Shown here one piece after another: positions 1 to 8,649 of a DNA stretch of 64,000 nt (the first letter of the stretch is position 1; the number at the start of each line of letters is the position of its first letter). The notes under the pieces are model-generated. The model saw nothing but the letters and a program-made list of their open reading frames with translations. It was not told the DNA's origin and did not search any database. The stretch comes from Takakia lepidozioides (taxonomy: Eukaryota > Streptophyta > Takakiopsida > Takakiales > Takakiaceae). The translations under genes and the position numbers were made by a program. Location of the stretch: positions 11,842,001-11,906,000 of the forward strand of contig CM060731.1 of NCBI GenBank assembly GCA_030704615.1, in the 5' to 3' direction.

Positions 1-360
1 TAAGTGATGCTTGCTTGCTAAACCTATAGCCCATGGCTAACCAAGGTACCTGAAGATCCCAATCTCCTAAATGTTCATTTTGTAAACCATACTTGCGCAA
101 AACCCTCTTCACCGTCTACACCACTCTCTCTGCCAAGCCATCGGCCTCAAGATGATCCTGAGAAGTGGTACGGTGGTCTATCAAGGCTTTATCACTCAAA
201 ACCTGAAACTCCCCCAAGAACTCTCTCCCTTGGTTCGTGAGTACATCAGCTGGAGCACCGAATCAACTAAGCACACGATCCAGGAATGCATACGCAGCCC
301 CCTCACTAGCTTTGTCAGGCAATGGAACCAACTCAATCCACTTGGAGAAGTGCTCTACCA
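1..360 (-). pseudogene. Gypsy integrase core, second Asp changed to Asn
   Basis: On the minus strand this stretch carries the continuation of the integrase core: a kinase-like YAFLD..L..GAPADV segment, then LTNQGREF, then DHLEADGLAERVV, before running off the window. The other copies of the family in the window point to LTDQGREF at the second catalytic position, so here the catalytic Asp is Asn. The catalytic Glu (H-x-E-A-D-G) remains. This copy would be catalytically dead even without its frame breaks. Confidence 0.7.
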
Positions 361-1065
361 TCACCAACATATATCTGTGGTGACGCACGTTAGTGGCAAC
401 GGCTCTGCGAAGTCAAGACTCCACCTGTAGCCCAATCCCATGATGGGTAAATGATGTAACTGTGGTGTAGGGGCATTGAATGAAGCACGTACCCTGTTAC
501 ACACCATGCACCTAGCCACAAACTGTTGCACCTCTGTGTGCATACCACGCCACCAATACTGCCCCTGCAGTAGACTATGAGTGCGTCGCACTCTTAAATG
601 CCCCAACTCCTCATGGGCATGCCGTACTAACCGTGTACGCTGTGTTGGGTGAGGCACAATCCTCACCCGACCATCCTCCCACACTCGAAGTAGGTGTATC
701 CCCTCCCACTTGAACCTCTTGACTCGTTGCAGGATCCGATCCCTCTCCTTGGCAGTCACACTAGCTGCCGTGTCTCCAGTGCAGAGGTAGTCCAACACAA
801 CCGAATCCTCATGTGTATCTCTGGCACCACCTAACTTATCACTAGCCTCAGGGTCCTTAGACACTCCGCCTACAATCATCCCTGTTGTAGGTCCAACCTT
901 ACCTCCTGATGCCAAGATACACAAAAAGGCAGATGCATACCATCCCGGCGCCATCTCCTCGTCCGTCTCACCATGCCACCGAGCTCCAGTGTCATCCTGC
1001 TGGCTCGTGCATGGATTGCGACTCAATCCATCCGCATCCCTATTGACCAAACCCGGTCGATGCAC
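361..1065 (-). pseudogene. Gypsy pol: RNase H tail, H2C2 zinc finger and start of integrase core
   Basis: The frame begins with the end of RNase H (NRDADGLSR, the N-x-x-A-D-x-L-S-R signature). It continues with the integrase zinc-binding head: HAHEELGH, about 29 residues, then CMVC (H-x4-H-x29-C-x2-C). Next comes WSLDFAEPLP, which carries the first catalytic aspartate of the integrase core. The frame is lost soon after, at about 361. The variable segment between RNase H and the zinc finger is species-specific and acidic. Confidence 0.8.
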
Positions 1066-1140
1066 AACCTGAAAGTCATACTCTTGGAGTATAAGTGCCT
1101 ATCGTGCAAGCTTCCCCGTAAGCTTGTCTGACTCCATCAA

Positions 1141-1422
1141 TCACTTGAGTGGCTGGTGATCCGTGACAAAAGTGAAGAGATTGCCGTATAGATAGTACCT
1201 GAAGTGTGCCACGACCCACACTGCAGCTAAGCACTCCCCCTCATATGAGCTATACTTAGACTCTGCAGCGTTGTTTGAGCGGCTAGCATAAGCCACTACG
1301 AATTCTCTTCCCTCATCATCCACCTGTGTGAGCACCGCTCCAAGCCCCAACACGCTCCAATCTATATGCAGCTGAAATGGATGCCCCCTGATAGGTCGTC
1401 TCAAGATAAGCGCCGAGGTCAA
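1141..1422 (-). pseudogene. Gypsy RNase H domain (RNase HI type)
   Basis: The 93-codon minus-strand frame reads FQLHIDWSVLGLGAVLTQ, then REFVVAYASRSNNAAESKYS, ECLAAVWVVAHFRYYLYG and FTFVTDHQPLK. This is the usual order of the RT-linked RNase H of Ty3/gypsy elements: a D-x-S start, A-Y-A-S-R, Y-x-x-x-E-x-E/C-L-A, and T-D-H-x-P-L. The second copy in this window (55.9-56.3 kb) is more broken. It belongs to the pol polyprotein of the interrupted outer element. Confidence 0.85.
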
Positions 1423-1616
1423 CCTCGCCTTGAGCTCCTGAAAAGCTCTCTCTTGCTCATCTTCCCACTGTCACTCCTGGTCTACCTTGGTCAGCTAGGT
1501 TAGAGCCTTTGCAATAGCACTAAATCCCTTGACAAACCGTCTATAGTAGTTTGCCAACCCCATGAAAGCTCGAACTCGGCTCACATCCGTGGGGCGTGGA
1601 ATCTGTGCGATGGCCT

Positions 1617-1838
1617 CTACCTTAGTCTGCTGCATTCTAATCCTCCAGGATATATCATGTGGCCCAGATACTCAATCTGGTTGTGGAAGAACTTGCACTT
1701 CCTCGGATATAATTTCAATCCGTGCGCTCTCAAGCGCTCAAACTTAAGGTGTCTCTCGTGCTCCTCCACCGTAGCACTAAAGATGATGATGTCATCTATG
1801 TAGCACCGAGCAAAGTCCACCCCTACTAGAATCCTGTC
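1617..1838 (-). pseudogene. Reverse transcriptase, second half with YIDD active site
   Basis: The minus-strand frame contains FARCYIDDIIIFSATVEEH, the RT catalytic motif (Y-x-D-D) and the following strand, then a KCKFF..IEYLGH stretch typical of gypsy RT. The palm N-terminal part is not here; it lies at 58824-59352. This piece ends in a frame break before the connection region (about 1423-1616), where the motif GLANYYRRFVKG can be read only with interruptions. Not functional on its own. Confidence 0.8.
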
Positions 1839-2186
1839 TGTCAAGTTAAATAAGCACAGTGTGAAAACAGCTAGAATAAAACTAGTTATTTGTATTTAAC
1901 ACTTGGATTTAGGTCAAGTGTTAAATCAGGTGTCAAGTTTAGTTTGACACCTGGTCCGTCTTATCTTCACGAGAGCGGCAGTCGCGCGGCTCATCTTTCT
2001 CGAGTTGAGCCTGCGCGACCGAGCTCCTGCATGTGTTTAGATTTGAGTGTGCTTATGTAGGGGTACAGGTTGTTGTGGGGTGGAGTCCCCATAGCTTGGG
2101 GTGCCCCTGGCTCGACTACTATTTCTAAGAGTGATGGTTTGGTTTTCATGTTTTGTGTCAACAGTGTGTTCGTTGGATTTCTATCA
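1839..2186 (+). repeat. LTR-like sequence, left border of the 57 kb insertion (TGTCAAG..TATCA)
   Basis: A 348-bp sequence that starts TGTCAAGTTAAATAAG and ends TATCA. A nearly identical direct copy lies at 58388-58738, with only a 5-bp indel and a few substitutions seen by eye. Diverged copies lie at 47875-48179 (plus) and 52872-53197 (minus). In both this copy and the 52.9 kb copy the repeat is followed by CTCGAGAAAGAT, which marks the start of internal sequence. The TG..CA ends and the TGTC duplication outside support an LTR. No recognisable tRNA primer-binding site follows. Confidence 0.7.
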
Positions 2187-2985
2187 CTCGAGAAAGATGC
2201 TCTCTTACCTGTGAGTGCAAGGTAGGAGTTGAGGGTTAGCACTTGCAAGATTACCTGCGTATAAGTAGTGATTAGTTTGAGAAGCATATCATTGAATGTG
2301 ACCACAAGATTCAGCGTGCCCTGAAACGCCTGGAGGATGACGATGCCAGAGCCGCCATTGTTATTGCAGTTGCTGAAGCTACCAAGTCACTAGAGGCTTT
2401 GGGGTACACAAGGAGATACTTAAAAATGCAGCAGCAAATGCTAGTTGGCACCTATGCATGATCCTTGAAGCTGGATGATCGTTTCACCAGTAAGCTTATA
2501 GAGGAGCTCTTCTGGTCTTGTGTGTCATGTCTGAAGGCTTCATTGCATACCACTGATCCTCTTTCAAAGGAACAACCGCTTGACTGTCCAGGCTTTGCAG
2601 AATCAGAAGCTTGAAGTCACAACGAACGATGATGATGATGTGGAACAGTGGGTGGAAGCTTGTCTTCCAAATTTTTGGCAGCAGATGACACTGCAGCGCG
2701 GAAAAGAATGCTTTGCTCGGAAGAAGGCTCTGATCCAACTAGTTGTGTGTATCTGTGACTTGGCAGAGGACTGGGCATAAATGACATTTGGTGGGTCTCA
2801 AAAGTGGGTCCACATCTGAACGTTGTCACTTGGGGCTGCAAGTTATCGTGATTCAGGGGTGACTCTAACTGAATCACCATTGACAAGGACAGTAGTGTCA
2901 AGTGCTGTTTAGGGAAGACACCACTGTGGACGACTTGATTCATGTGATAGAAGGCTAAATACAGCAGTGGTGGGACTAGCTAACA
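2187..2985 (+). other. Unassigned sequence inside the inserted gypsy element
   Basis: After the LTR, about 800 bases show short open stretches only, such as ALKRLEDDDARAAIVIAVAE and SLKLDDRFTSKLIEELFW on the plus strand, interrupted by stops. They look like decayed exon pieces, but I cannot name the gene. The stretch leads directly into the NAD(P)H dehydrogenase relic and may be part of the same captured block. Confidence 0.3.
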
Positions 2986-3690
2986 ACCGACAAGGCAATC
3001 CAGCATGCAGTACCTGGACAGTTTCTTTTTTTTTCAAAATGGATTGCAGGGATATCAGCAGATGAGAAGGCAAGACTGCTACACTGTGTTGTTGTAGGTG
3101 GTGGTCCTACAGGGGTGGAACTCAGTGGTGAGCTCAGTGACTCATCAGGAGAGACGTCTACGGCTAGTTCGGCCATGTGAAAGATTTTATCCATGTCACA
3201 CTTATTGAGGCAAAGGAGATTTTTTTTTCATCTTTCGATGTTCGACTCCAGGAGTACGCGACCAGGCACCTGATCAAGGGTTTGGAGGGATAAGCTGGAG
3301 GGTCTTAAACGCATAACTGTTTTCAGACTGGGGTAAAGCTGATGCAAGATGTAGTCAAGGATGTTCTGCCAGACAAATTAGTGCTTACGGATGGGACGGA
3401 GGTGCCATACGGGCTGCTGGTTTGATCAATGGGTGTTGGATCTTCTTCCTTTGTCCACTCCTTACCTGTGAAGAAGTGCCCTGGTGGAAGCTTGGCAGTT
3501 GATCCAGTTACTAATGGAAGCCCTACCGCAAACAAAGAGTGTTGCTGAGAGACAAGGAAAGTACCTGGGCAAATCTTTGCACAAGCTGGCACAAGCAGGT
3601 GATGGTCAGGCTGGGGTCCTTTTGTAGATATTCTGTGGGCCTTTAATGAGCAAGTGATCCAACCATACTCTAAGCTCAGGCGTTGAGCAG
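2986..3690 (+). pseudogene. Relic of a type II (alternative) NAD(P)H dehydrogenase
   Basis: Plus-strand pieces in shifting frames match the plant/fungal type II NAD(P)H dehydrogenases of the mitochondrial respiratory chain. [20 protein letters not shown] (near 3087-3145) is the second dinucleotide-binding Rossmann motif. [11 protein letters not shown] (near 3391-3422) and LPQTKSVAERQGKYLGKSLH (near 3519-3590) are the conserved segments that follow it in the family. Several frameshifts and stops separate them, and the N-terminal FAD-binding half is absent. It sits between the LTR and gag of a gypsy element, so it is best read as a captured or inserted host gene fragment, not a local gene. Confidence 0.75.
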
Positions 3691-3899
3691 CCTTACAGGT
3701 GAATCTATAGGGTCCCGTGGGAACAATTTCTGCAGCTACACAGGGTGTGTTAGTGGCCTAAGAACAGCTTAGAAATGCTTCAGTGCAAGCCCTGGAAATT
3801 GTGGGCGTCAATGCCCGTACACACCGATGGCAACGTTGAGTCAATCCCTTCAGCTCATATCCCGCTCATACACCAAGTGTCACCTGGTGAGTTCACAGT

Positions 3900-4062
3900 C
3901 TCCCACTCTCATGCTTTCCTGCAACGGGCATTGGCGTACCTGCATCCTGAGTGCACGGAGCACAGGGTGTACTGATCTGAAACCTTCTCACGTTCTCCTT
4001 GACAGAAAGGCCAAGACCCGCATCACCGACCTTCACATCCCACGCACTGCCACAGCATAAGA
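3900..4062 (+). pseudogene. Relic of a receptor-like protein kinase catalytic core
   Basis: RALAYLHPECTEHRV, followed after a frame break by TDLKPSHVLLDRKAKTRITD, resembles kinase subdomains VIa to VII of plant receptor-like kinases (ALAYLH.., HRDLKPSNVLLD.., ITDFG). The DFG position reads TDLH, the HRD is broken, and nothing of the ATP-binding lobe is visible. It lies directly after the NAD(P)H dehydrogenase relic, so at least two unrelated host gene fragments are joined here. A further open stretch at 4080-4210 is unassigned. Confidence 0.45.
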
Positions 4063-4210
4063 GCACAGAAAGAGGAGGAGGGTTGGTTAGAGCGAGCTAC
4101 TGTAGCTTGGGACAAGGTTAGTGGCAGGTTTCTGGACATAGATATACCTCCTACACCTTACCATCATGCAGAGCGAGGCACTTTGAGAGAAGTCTGGCAG
4201 TTGATAGCAT

Positions 4211-4732
4211 AGATCAGGATTGGATCTTGCTTGGTCGGGCTTGTATTCTTCCCCTCCATCTCTGTACTATTTTCATTACCTTGTACTTGCAGTTGCCAAA
4301 GCCTCTCTTGGTGGAGGCCAGTCAGTCCGGGGTTTTGGGCTGGGATATTCTACAGGATCAGCATTGCAGCTGGATTTTGGTGTGGGGGTGTTGATGTTTT
4401 GATTTCTTGTGTTTGGATCCCCCCCCAACACCTGCATGCTTGACTGTGCGCCATGTTGGTTTTGTGTGGGCGCTTGCTTTCATAGGGATTAGGCCGGATT
4501 TGATCACCGGTCAATCCTAGAGTATGCTGTCGGTGGTGAGGCTGGAGTGATGACCAGCAAGACCACCAGTGTTTCTTCTATGGTGAGGCTGGTTGATGAC
4601 CAGCCAACCATAGGAGTTCTTGCGGTGGATGCAGGTGCAGGTGCCCTGAGCCATTGGGATATGACCCTTAAAACTGCAACAGGTGTCCACCCGTGTCACT
4701 ATTAGATTAGTACTAGAGCCTTATAGTGTCAC
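4211..4732 (+). other. Non-coding leader before gag
   Basis: No recognisable gene. Two near-copies of a GGTGAGGCTGG..GATGACCAGC segment lie at 4532-4605. The last part runs into the gag reading frame and is probably the 5' leader of the gypsy element. Confidence 0.35.
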
Positions 4733-5884
4733 GTGGAGGAGGTGCACATTGTGAGTGTCATTACGGAGTTACCCAAGGGTGGTGAGGGGAGTACGGCTAC
4801 AGGCAGTAACAGTGAGAGTGGGTTCACAAGACGAGGTATTCGGTTCAGACCACCTTCACCGCCACCCTCAATTACTGTAGAGTCAGACACAGACTCGGAG
4901 GCTTCATCAACAGGTGTGCACTTTCATTCGCCATTGTTGTGGGACGACATGGAGGAGATGTATGGAGCTACCAAGGGGCCTCGTAGGTACTCTGGAGCTG
5001 TGGGCACAATCGAGTTGGATGACTTTATCCAGGAGTTCGACAGCTGGTGTGATTTGCAGCAGATGCGCAATCCACAGCTATTCACCCCATTCATGGCGTG
5101 GAAGGGACTGTTCCAGCATTTGGAAGGCCCGCCTATGGACGATTACCACGAGTTCAGGCGAGGACATGAAGCAGAGATTGAGGAGTGGAGGATGTATTGG
5201 TCACCTGACTACGTCTCCATTACTCGAGGCACGACGCGACCAGTAGCTGCATCAGTACCAATAGCTCCCACTGCCAGCACTAGTAGTGGAGCAGGTAGTG
5301 CTGGTACTTCTGCAGGTGGTACCAGTTCAAAAGGTGCTACTACTCCTCCTGCCACAACTACAACACATGTGCCTAGATTCAACCCGGTGGTGGAGTTCTT
5401 CCAGGAGTTGCGGAGGAACTACCAAGGTGTACGGACAGAGAAGCTGCGAAGTTTGCAAGACTTCCAGCGCAAACCCAGTGAGAGCCTGCGAGAGGCGTAC
5501 ACTCGTATGAGGCGCTTGATAAGTGTGACCCAAGGGGTTACTGAAGCTCAGGCAATCCAGTTTTGGTATGGAATTCTGGACAAGGAGCTTAAGAGAAGGG
5601 TGCGAGATGCAACCCTGTTACAAGCAGCCCAATCCACATTAGCAGATGTGTTTTTGCTGGCAGAGCGGATTGAGCTCAACATGGTGGAGGAGCGAGTTGT
5701 TACAATTGGATTTGGCAATGACATGCCTGTACGGGGCACAGCTGTCAGCCCACAATCACAAGGGACTGCCCAACAGCGTGGTCAGGGGGCAAGGTTGCCC
5801 AGCCCAAGTTCCATGGAGCTTACAGGGGACCTCAGGTGCAGAGGCCCGTGGCATCTTTTGCAGGCCAACAGCAACCAGGGGTGA
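4733..5884 (+). CDS. gag: Gypsy Gag, capsid part
   Basis: Open for 383 codons. A serine/proline-rich, acidic N-terminus is followed by two alpha-helical blocks: IELDDFIQEFDSWCD near residue 93, and a second block with VVEFFQELRRNYQ and LRSLQDFQRKPSESLREAYTR, like the plant Retrotrans_gag capsid fold. The frame is open just after a stop at 4724 and starts GTG, so the real start is uncertain. The first in-frame ATG is near 4949. It ends at 5884 and overlaps the next frame by 49 bases in the -1 direction, so zinc knuckles, protease and methyltransferase would need -1 frameshifting or a lost base. No slippery site is evident to me. Confidence 0.75.
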   Translation: MEEVHIVSVITELPKGGEGSTATGSNSESGFTRRGIRFRPPSPPPSITVESDTDSEASSTGVHFHSPLLWDDMEEMYGATKGPRRYSGAVGTIELDDFIQEFDSWCDLQQMRNPQLFTPFMAWKGLFQHLEGPPMDDYHEFRRGHEAEIEEWRMYWSPDYVSITRGTTRPVAASVPIAPTASTSSGAGSAGTSAGGTSSKGATTPPATTTTHVPRFNPVVEFFQELRRNYQGVRTEKLRSLQDFQRKPSESLREAYTRMRRLISVTQGVTEAQAIQFWYGILDKELKRRVRDATLLQAAQSTLADVFLLAERIELNMVEERVVTIGFGNDMPVRGTAVSPQSQGTAQQRGQGARLPSPSSMELTGDLRCRGPWHLLQANSNQG

Positions 5885-8649
5885 TATGTTGGACATGTGG
5901 AGGACCCCATGTCAAGAGAGATTGCCCAGAGAGTGGCAGAAGGCCGGCACAAGCACAGCCTGCACAGTTGCAGTGTGGGCATTGTGGCAAGTATGGGCAT
6001 GGAGATGCCCAGTGTTATGACTTGCATCCTGAGTTGCGCCCAGGCCAGTTCCAAGGGAACAATGGTGGCCGGGGGCGAGGTGGACCAGCCCAAAGAGGAC
6101 GAGGTGGTCGGGCACGAGGTGCAGGCCAAGGGCAAGCTCAACATGGCCAAGGACGCGGAGGTCAGGGTGTTGACCAAGGCATGGCCAACCGGCTTCAGCA
6201 GCTAAAGCAGAGGCTCGCTGCCATGGCTACAGCTCAGGCGGTACCGGCTCCCAGGCGGGATGGTCCACCTCCTGTTCCTGAGGGAGGAGATATGGGAGGC
6301 ATGGGATTCATGTGCGGAGCAGCACTACCACTAGAGCAGGTGGAGTCTGCTGCAGCCGTGACTCGAGGAGCAGCACGAGTTCCTGAGCCACGAGGTGCAG
6401 AGGTGGAGTTGGATCCACAACGTGGGGAGGCAAGCCGTCAAGCGAGGCTGCCTCAGTCATTCACCTTGGCGGAGACAGTGTCAACGCCATCCATGGCACC
6501 TAGTTCTCGCCCGACTGTTACCGAGGCGGAGGTTTCTATGCCATTAAGGAGAGCTACACGTGCAGCACTGACACCTGCTGCCAAAGCTAGTACAGCCGGT
6601 GTGTTGTTGGGGGCAGCCACCTCTGTGTGTCAAGCCCCACTGTTCTCGGCAACCATGATTGCGACGCCGGGGGTGAGACCAGCTGCAGTGTTCAGACTAG
6701 CAGCAACACTCTGTGAGAGTGGGGAGGTCACTTCATCTTCTGCGGAGTTAGTGGAAGGTGTAGTGGCAGAGGGATCCTCGGATTTGAGGGTCAAGACTGC
6801 CACAGCTGCGCCATGGCAAGTTGCAGCTGCCAGGTTGACGGAGCTGCCAGCTAGGCCAGCCATTGAGCGCGCCATGGTGACACCTGGAGTTGTCTTGTTA
6901 GACAACCAGGGAGGCATTTTCACTTTGAGTGGACCGGCAGGCAAGAAGTACCGGCCACTGCGGGTCTTGTTGGACTCAGGAGCTCAGCCACTGATGTTGG
7001 GCAGAGCTGCTATTGCAGGTTTGGGCCTCATGGAGGCGGATATGGAGCCTTGTCCTTTCCAGATACAGACATCTCTGGGAGGATCAGAGCAGGCTCACGG
7101 CATGACACGACATCAGTTGGCTATTAGACTGCAGCCGGATCATCCTGTAGATGGCTCAGTGATGCGAGCCAAGGCCATTGTGACAGACGCGGTCTCTTAC
7201 GATGTCCTCGTTGGTGGGGCAGTGTTATACCCCATGGGCTTCACCCTGGATTTCTGGGAGGAGTCAGCATCCTACAGGCCTGGATGGCAGTCGGGGGATG
7301 GTCGCCGTGCACAGCTCCCTGTGACATTCATTGGGGGTATTGCAGCTGCCCAGCGGGGCAAGATGCCAACACTAGCCGCCTTCACAGCTGCCGTTAGTTG
7401 GCCTGGAGAGTTGCTGGAAGGCAATGCCCATGCAGAGGATGTGCCACCTCCAGCAGAGCTGGATGACATGCATGGTACGTCGGAGTTGCCTGCCATGATT
7501 GCTCACACTCCGTTGTGGGGTACGAGCAAGGATTTGCAGCAAGCTGCTGATGGACGGGTGCAACAAGCTTGGGAAGAAGCTTTTGTACCGTCAGGGGAGG
7601 AGGAGAGTGCGGTGATTGCACCAGGGCCACCTCAGTTGTCGCCATTGGACACCACACCTCTTGTGTGGCAGCGGCCGGATGAAGGCATTTGCCTTCTGGA
7701 CTTGTTTGGCGGGATCAGCACCGGATTGGCTGCTGTGCTACAGGCAGGTGTGCGGGTAAGGCGTTACCTATATGTGGAGAGGGATGAGACTGCACGACGT
7801 GTCTCACTGCGCCATGTGGCTCAGTTGGTACAGCAGTACCCTGACTTGTTGCCTGTGTCTGCAGTTCGTGGATACCAACAAGCCTTGCCAGCAGACATTT
7901 CCTTGTTGGGGGCGCAAGATTTGGAGCAGGTTGGCTCCATTGATCTGATAGTGGCAGGTTGGCCCTGCCAAGGGCATTCATCAGCCGGGCATGGCAATGG
8001 ATTGCGAGACTCGAGGACGGGTCTGTTTTGGGAGATGGTGCGGATTTTGCGCTGCTTGCAGCTTCATCAAGCTGTATCTCCAGCATACATCTTGGAGAAT
8101 GTCCCACTGATGGGTGATTCTCGGGCCAGGGTGATGGCCAGTGTGCATCAAGTCCGGTCGTGGCTTGGGTCCGCAGTGTTGCTGGATGCAGCTACAGTGG
8201 GGTCACGGGCTCATCGTCCACGACTATGGTGGACTAACTTGATGCCACCCGCACTGCTCAAGCGTGCATTTGATGGGGTGCAGCGGCCAGCACACCTCAC
8301 CGTGGATGGCATTTTGGACACAGGAAGGCAGTCTCAACGTGTGAGACACGATGACCATTCGCCTTTGGCAGTGGTCAACAGGGTGGGTCAACCACGAGCA
8401 GCATTACCTACACTGCTCAGCTTCCCAGGATCCCATGCTTTTCGGGATGGTGGACCTGGCCTCTTGTGGGATGCTCAGTTGCAGCAGTTAGTGGAGCCTA
8501 ATGCCGATGAGCGAGAGCGGGCTATGGGGTTTTCCACTGGGACCACGGCGGTGCCTTCTCTTTCTGAGGCATCACGTCGTCAGGTGTTGGGGCAAGCAAT
8601 GGATCTCAATTGCTTGACCTGGGGGCTGCTCTTGTCCGCGATGGTGTAA
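5836..8649 (+). CDS. Gypsy polyprotein: nucleocapsid zinc knuckles, aspartic protease, C5-cytosine DNA methyltransferase
   Basis: A 937-codon open frame. Residues 18-30 (CWTCGGPHVKRDC) and 47-60 (CGHCGKYGHGDAQC) are CCHC knuckles, followed by an RGG-rich basic stretch (about 70-110). A long Ala/Pro/Thr linker follows. LLDSGAQPLMLG (D380) is the retropepsin active site. From residue 616 a complete DNA cytosine-C5 methyltransferase follows. The last genuine residues are about 924-932; near 8628 the frame passes into foreign sequence and ends by chance at 8649. The continuation of the same polyprotein resumes at about 54603. A second copy lies on the minus strand at 59.66-62.18 kb, which fixes the domain order. 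The frame is unbroken, so this copy is young or was recently constrained. Confidence 0.85.
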   Translation: MQRPVASFAGQQQPGVICWTCGGPHVKRDCPESGRRPAQAQPAQLQCGHCGKYGHGDAQCYDLHPELRPGQFQGNNGGRGRGGPAQRGRGGRARGAGQGQAQHGQGRGGQGVDQGMANRLQQLKQRLAAMATAQAVPAPRRDGPPPVPEGGDMGGMGFMCGAALPLEQVESAAAVTRGAARVPEPRGAEVELDPQRGEASRQARLPQSFTLAETVSTPSMAPSSRPTVTEAEVSMPLRRATRAALTPAAKASTAGVLLGAATSVCQAPLFSATMIATPGVRPAAVFRLAATLCESGEVTSSSAELVEGVVAEGSSDLRVKTATAAPWQVAAARLTELPARPAIERAMVTPGVVLLDNQGGIFTLSGPAGKKYRPLRVLLDSGAQPLMLGRAAIAGLGLMEADMEPCPFQIQTSLGGSEQAHGMTRHQLAIRLQPDHPVDGSVMRAKAIVTDAVSYDVLVGGAVLYPMGFTLDFWEESASYRPGWQSGDGRRAQLPVTFIGGIAAAQRGKMPTLAAFTAAVSWPGELLEGNAHAEDVPPPAELDDMHGTSELPAMIAHTPLWGTSKDLQQAADGRVQQAWEEAFVPSGEEESAVIAPGPPQLSPLDTTPLVWQRPDEGICLLDLFGGISTGLAAVLQAGVRVRRYLYVERDETARRVSLRHVAQLVQQYPDLLPVSAVRGYQQALPADISLLGAQDLEQVGSIDLIVAGWPCQGHSSAGHGNGLRDSRTGLFWEMVRILRCLQLHQAVSPAYILENVPLMGDSRARVMASVHQVRSWLGSAVLLDAATVGSRAHRPRLWWTNLMPPALLKRAFDGVQRPAHLTVDGILDTGRQSQRVRHDDHSPLAVVNRVGQPRAALPTLLSFPGSHAFRDGGPGLLWDAQLQQLVEPNADERERAMGFSTGTTAVPSLSEASRRQVLGQAMDLNCLTWGLLLSAMV
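7681..8628 (+). other. C5-cytosine DNA methyltransferase domain inside the gypsy polyprotein
   Basis: The conserved C5-methyltransferase motifs occur in order: I, LLDLFGGISTGLAAV (D622), which binds SAM; IV, GWPCQGHSSAG, with catalytic C711 in the PCQ loop; VI, YILENVP (E754); VIII, HRPRLWW (R794/R796); a target-recognition region of about 100 residues; then ERAMGFSTGTT and SRRQVLGQAMD as motifs IX/X. GWPCQGHS with R..GLFWEMVRIL following recalls the DNMT3/DRM group more than Dcm or DNMT1. The domain lies between protease and RT. Cytosine methyltransferases captured by gypsy-type retrotransposons have been reported from charophyte and dinoflagellate genomes (from memory), so this is probably a member of a known phenomenon. 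Product: 5-methylcytosine in DNA. Confidence 0.88.

Larger units (their letters stand above)
1..1838 (-). mobile_element. 3' half of a Ty3/gypsy element (end of RT, RNase H, integrase), interrupted
   Basis: Reading leftward on the minus strand, this stretch encodes the end of a gypsy reverse transcriptase, the RNase H domain, the zinc-binding integrase head and the integrase core, and runs off the window edge. The RT starts abruptly at 1838. The missing first part of RT is found at 58824-59352 on the same strand, and the two pieces share the 4 bases TGTC at the break. Small frame breaks between the domains show that this copy is decayed. The order RT, RNase H, integrase is that of Ty3/gypsy, not copia. 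Confidence 0.85.
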
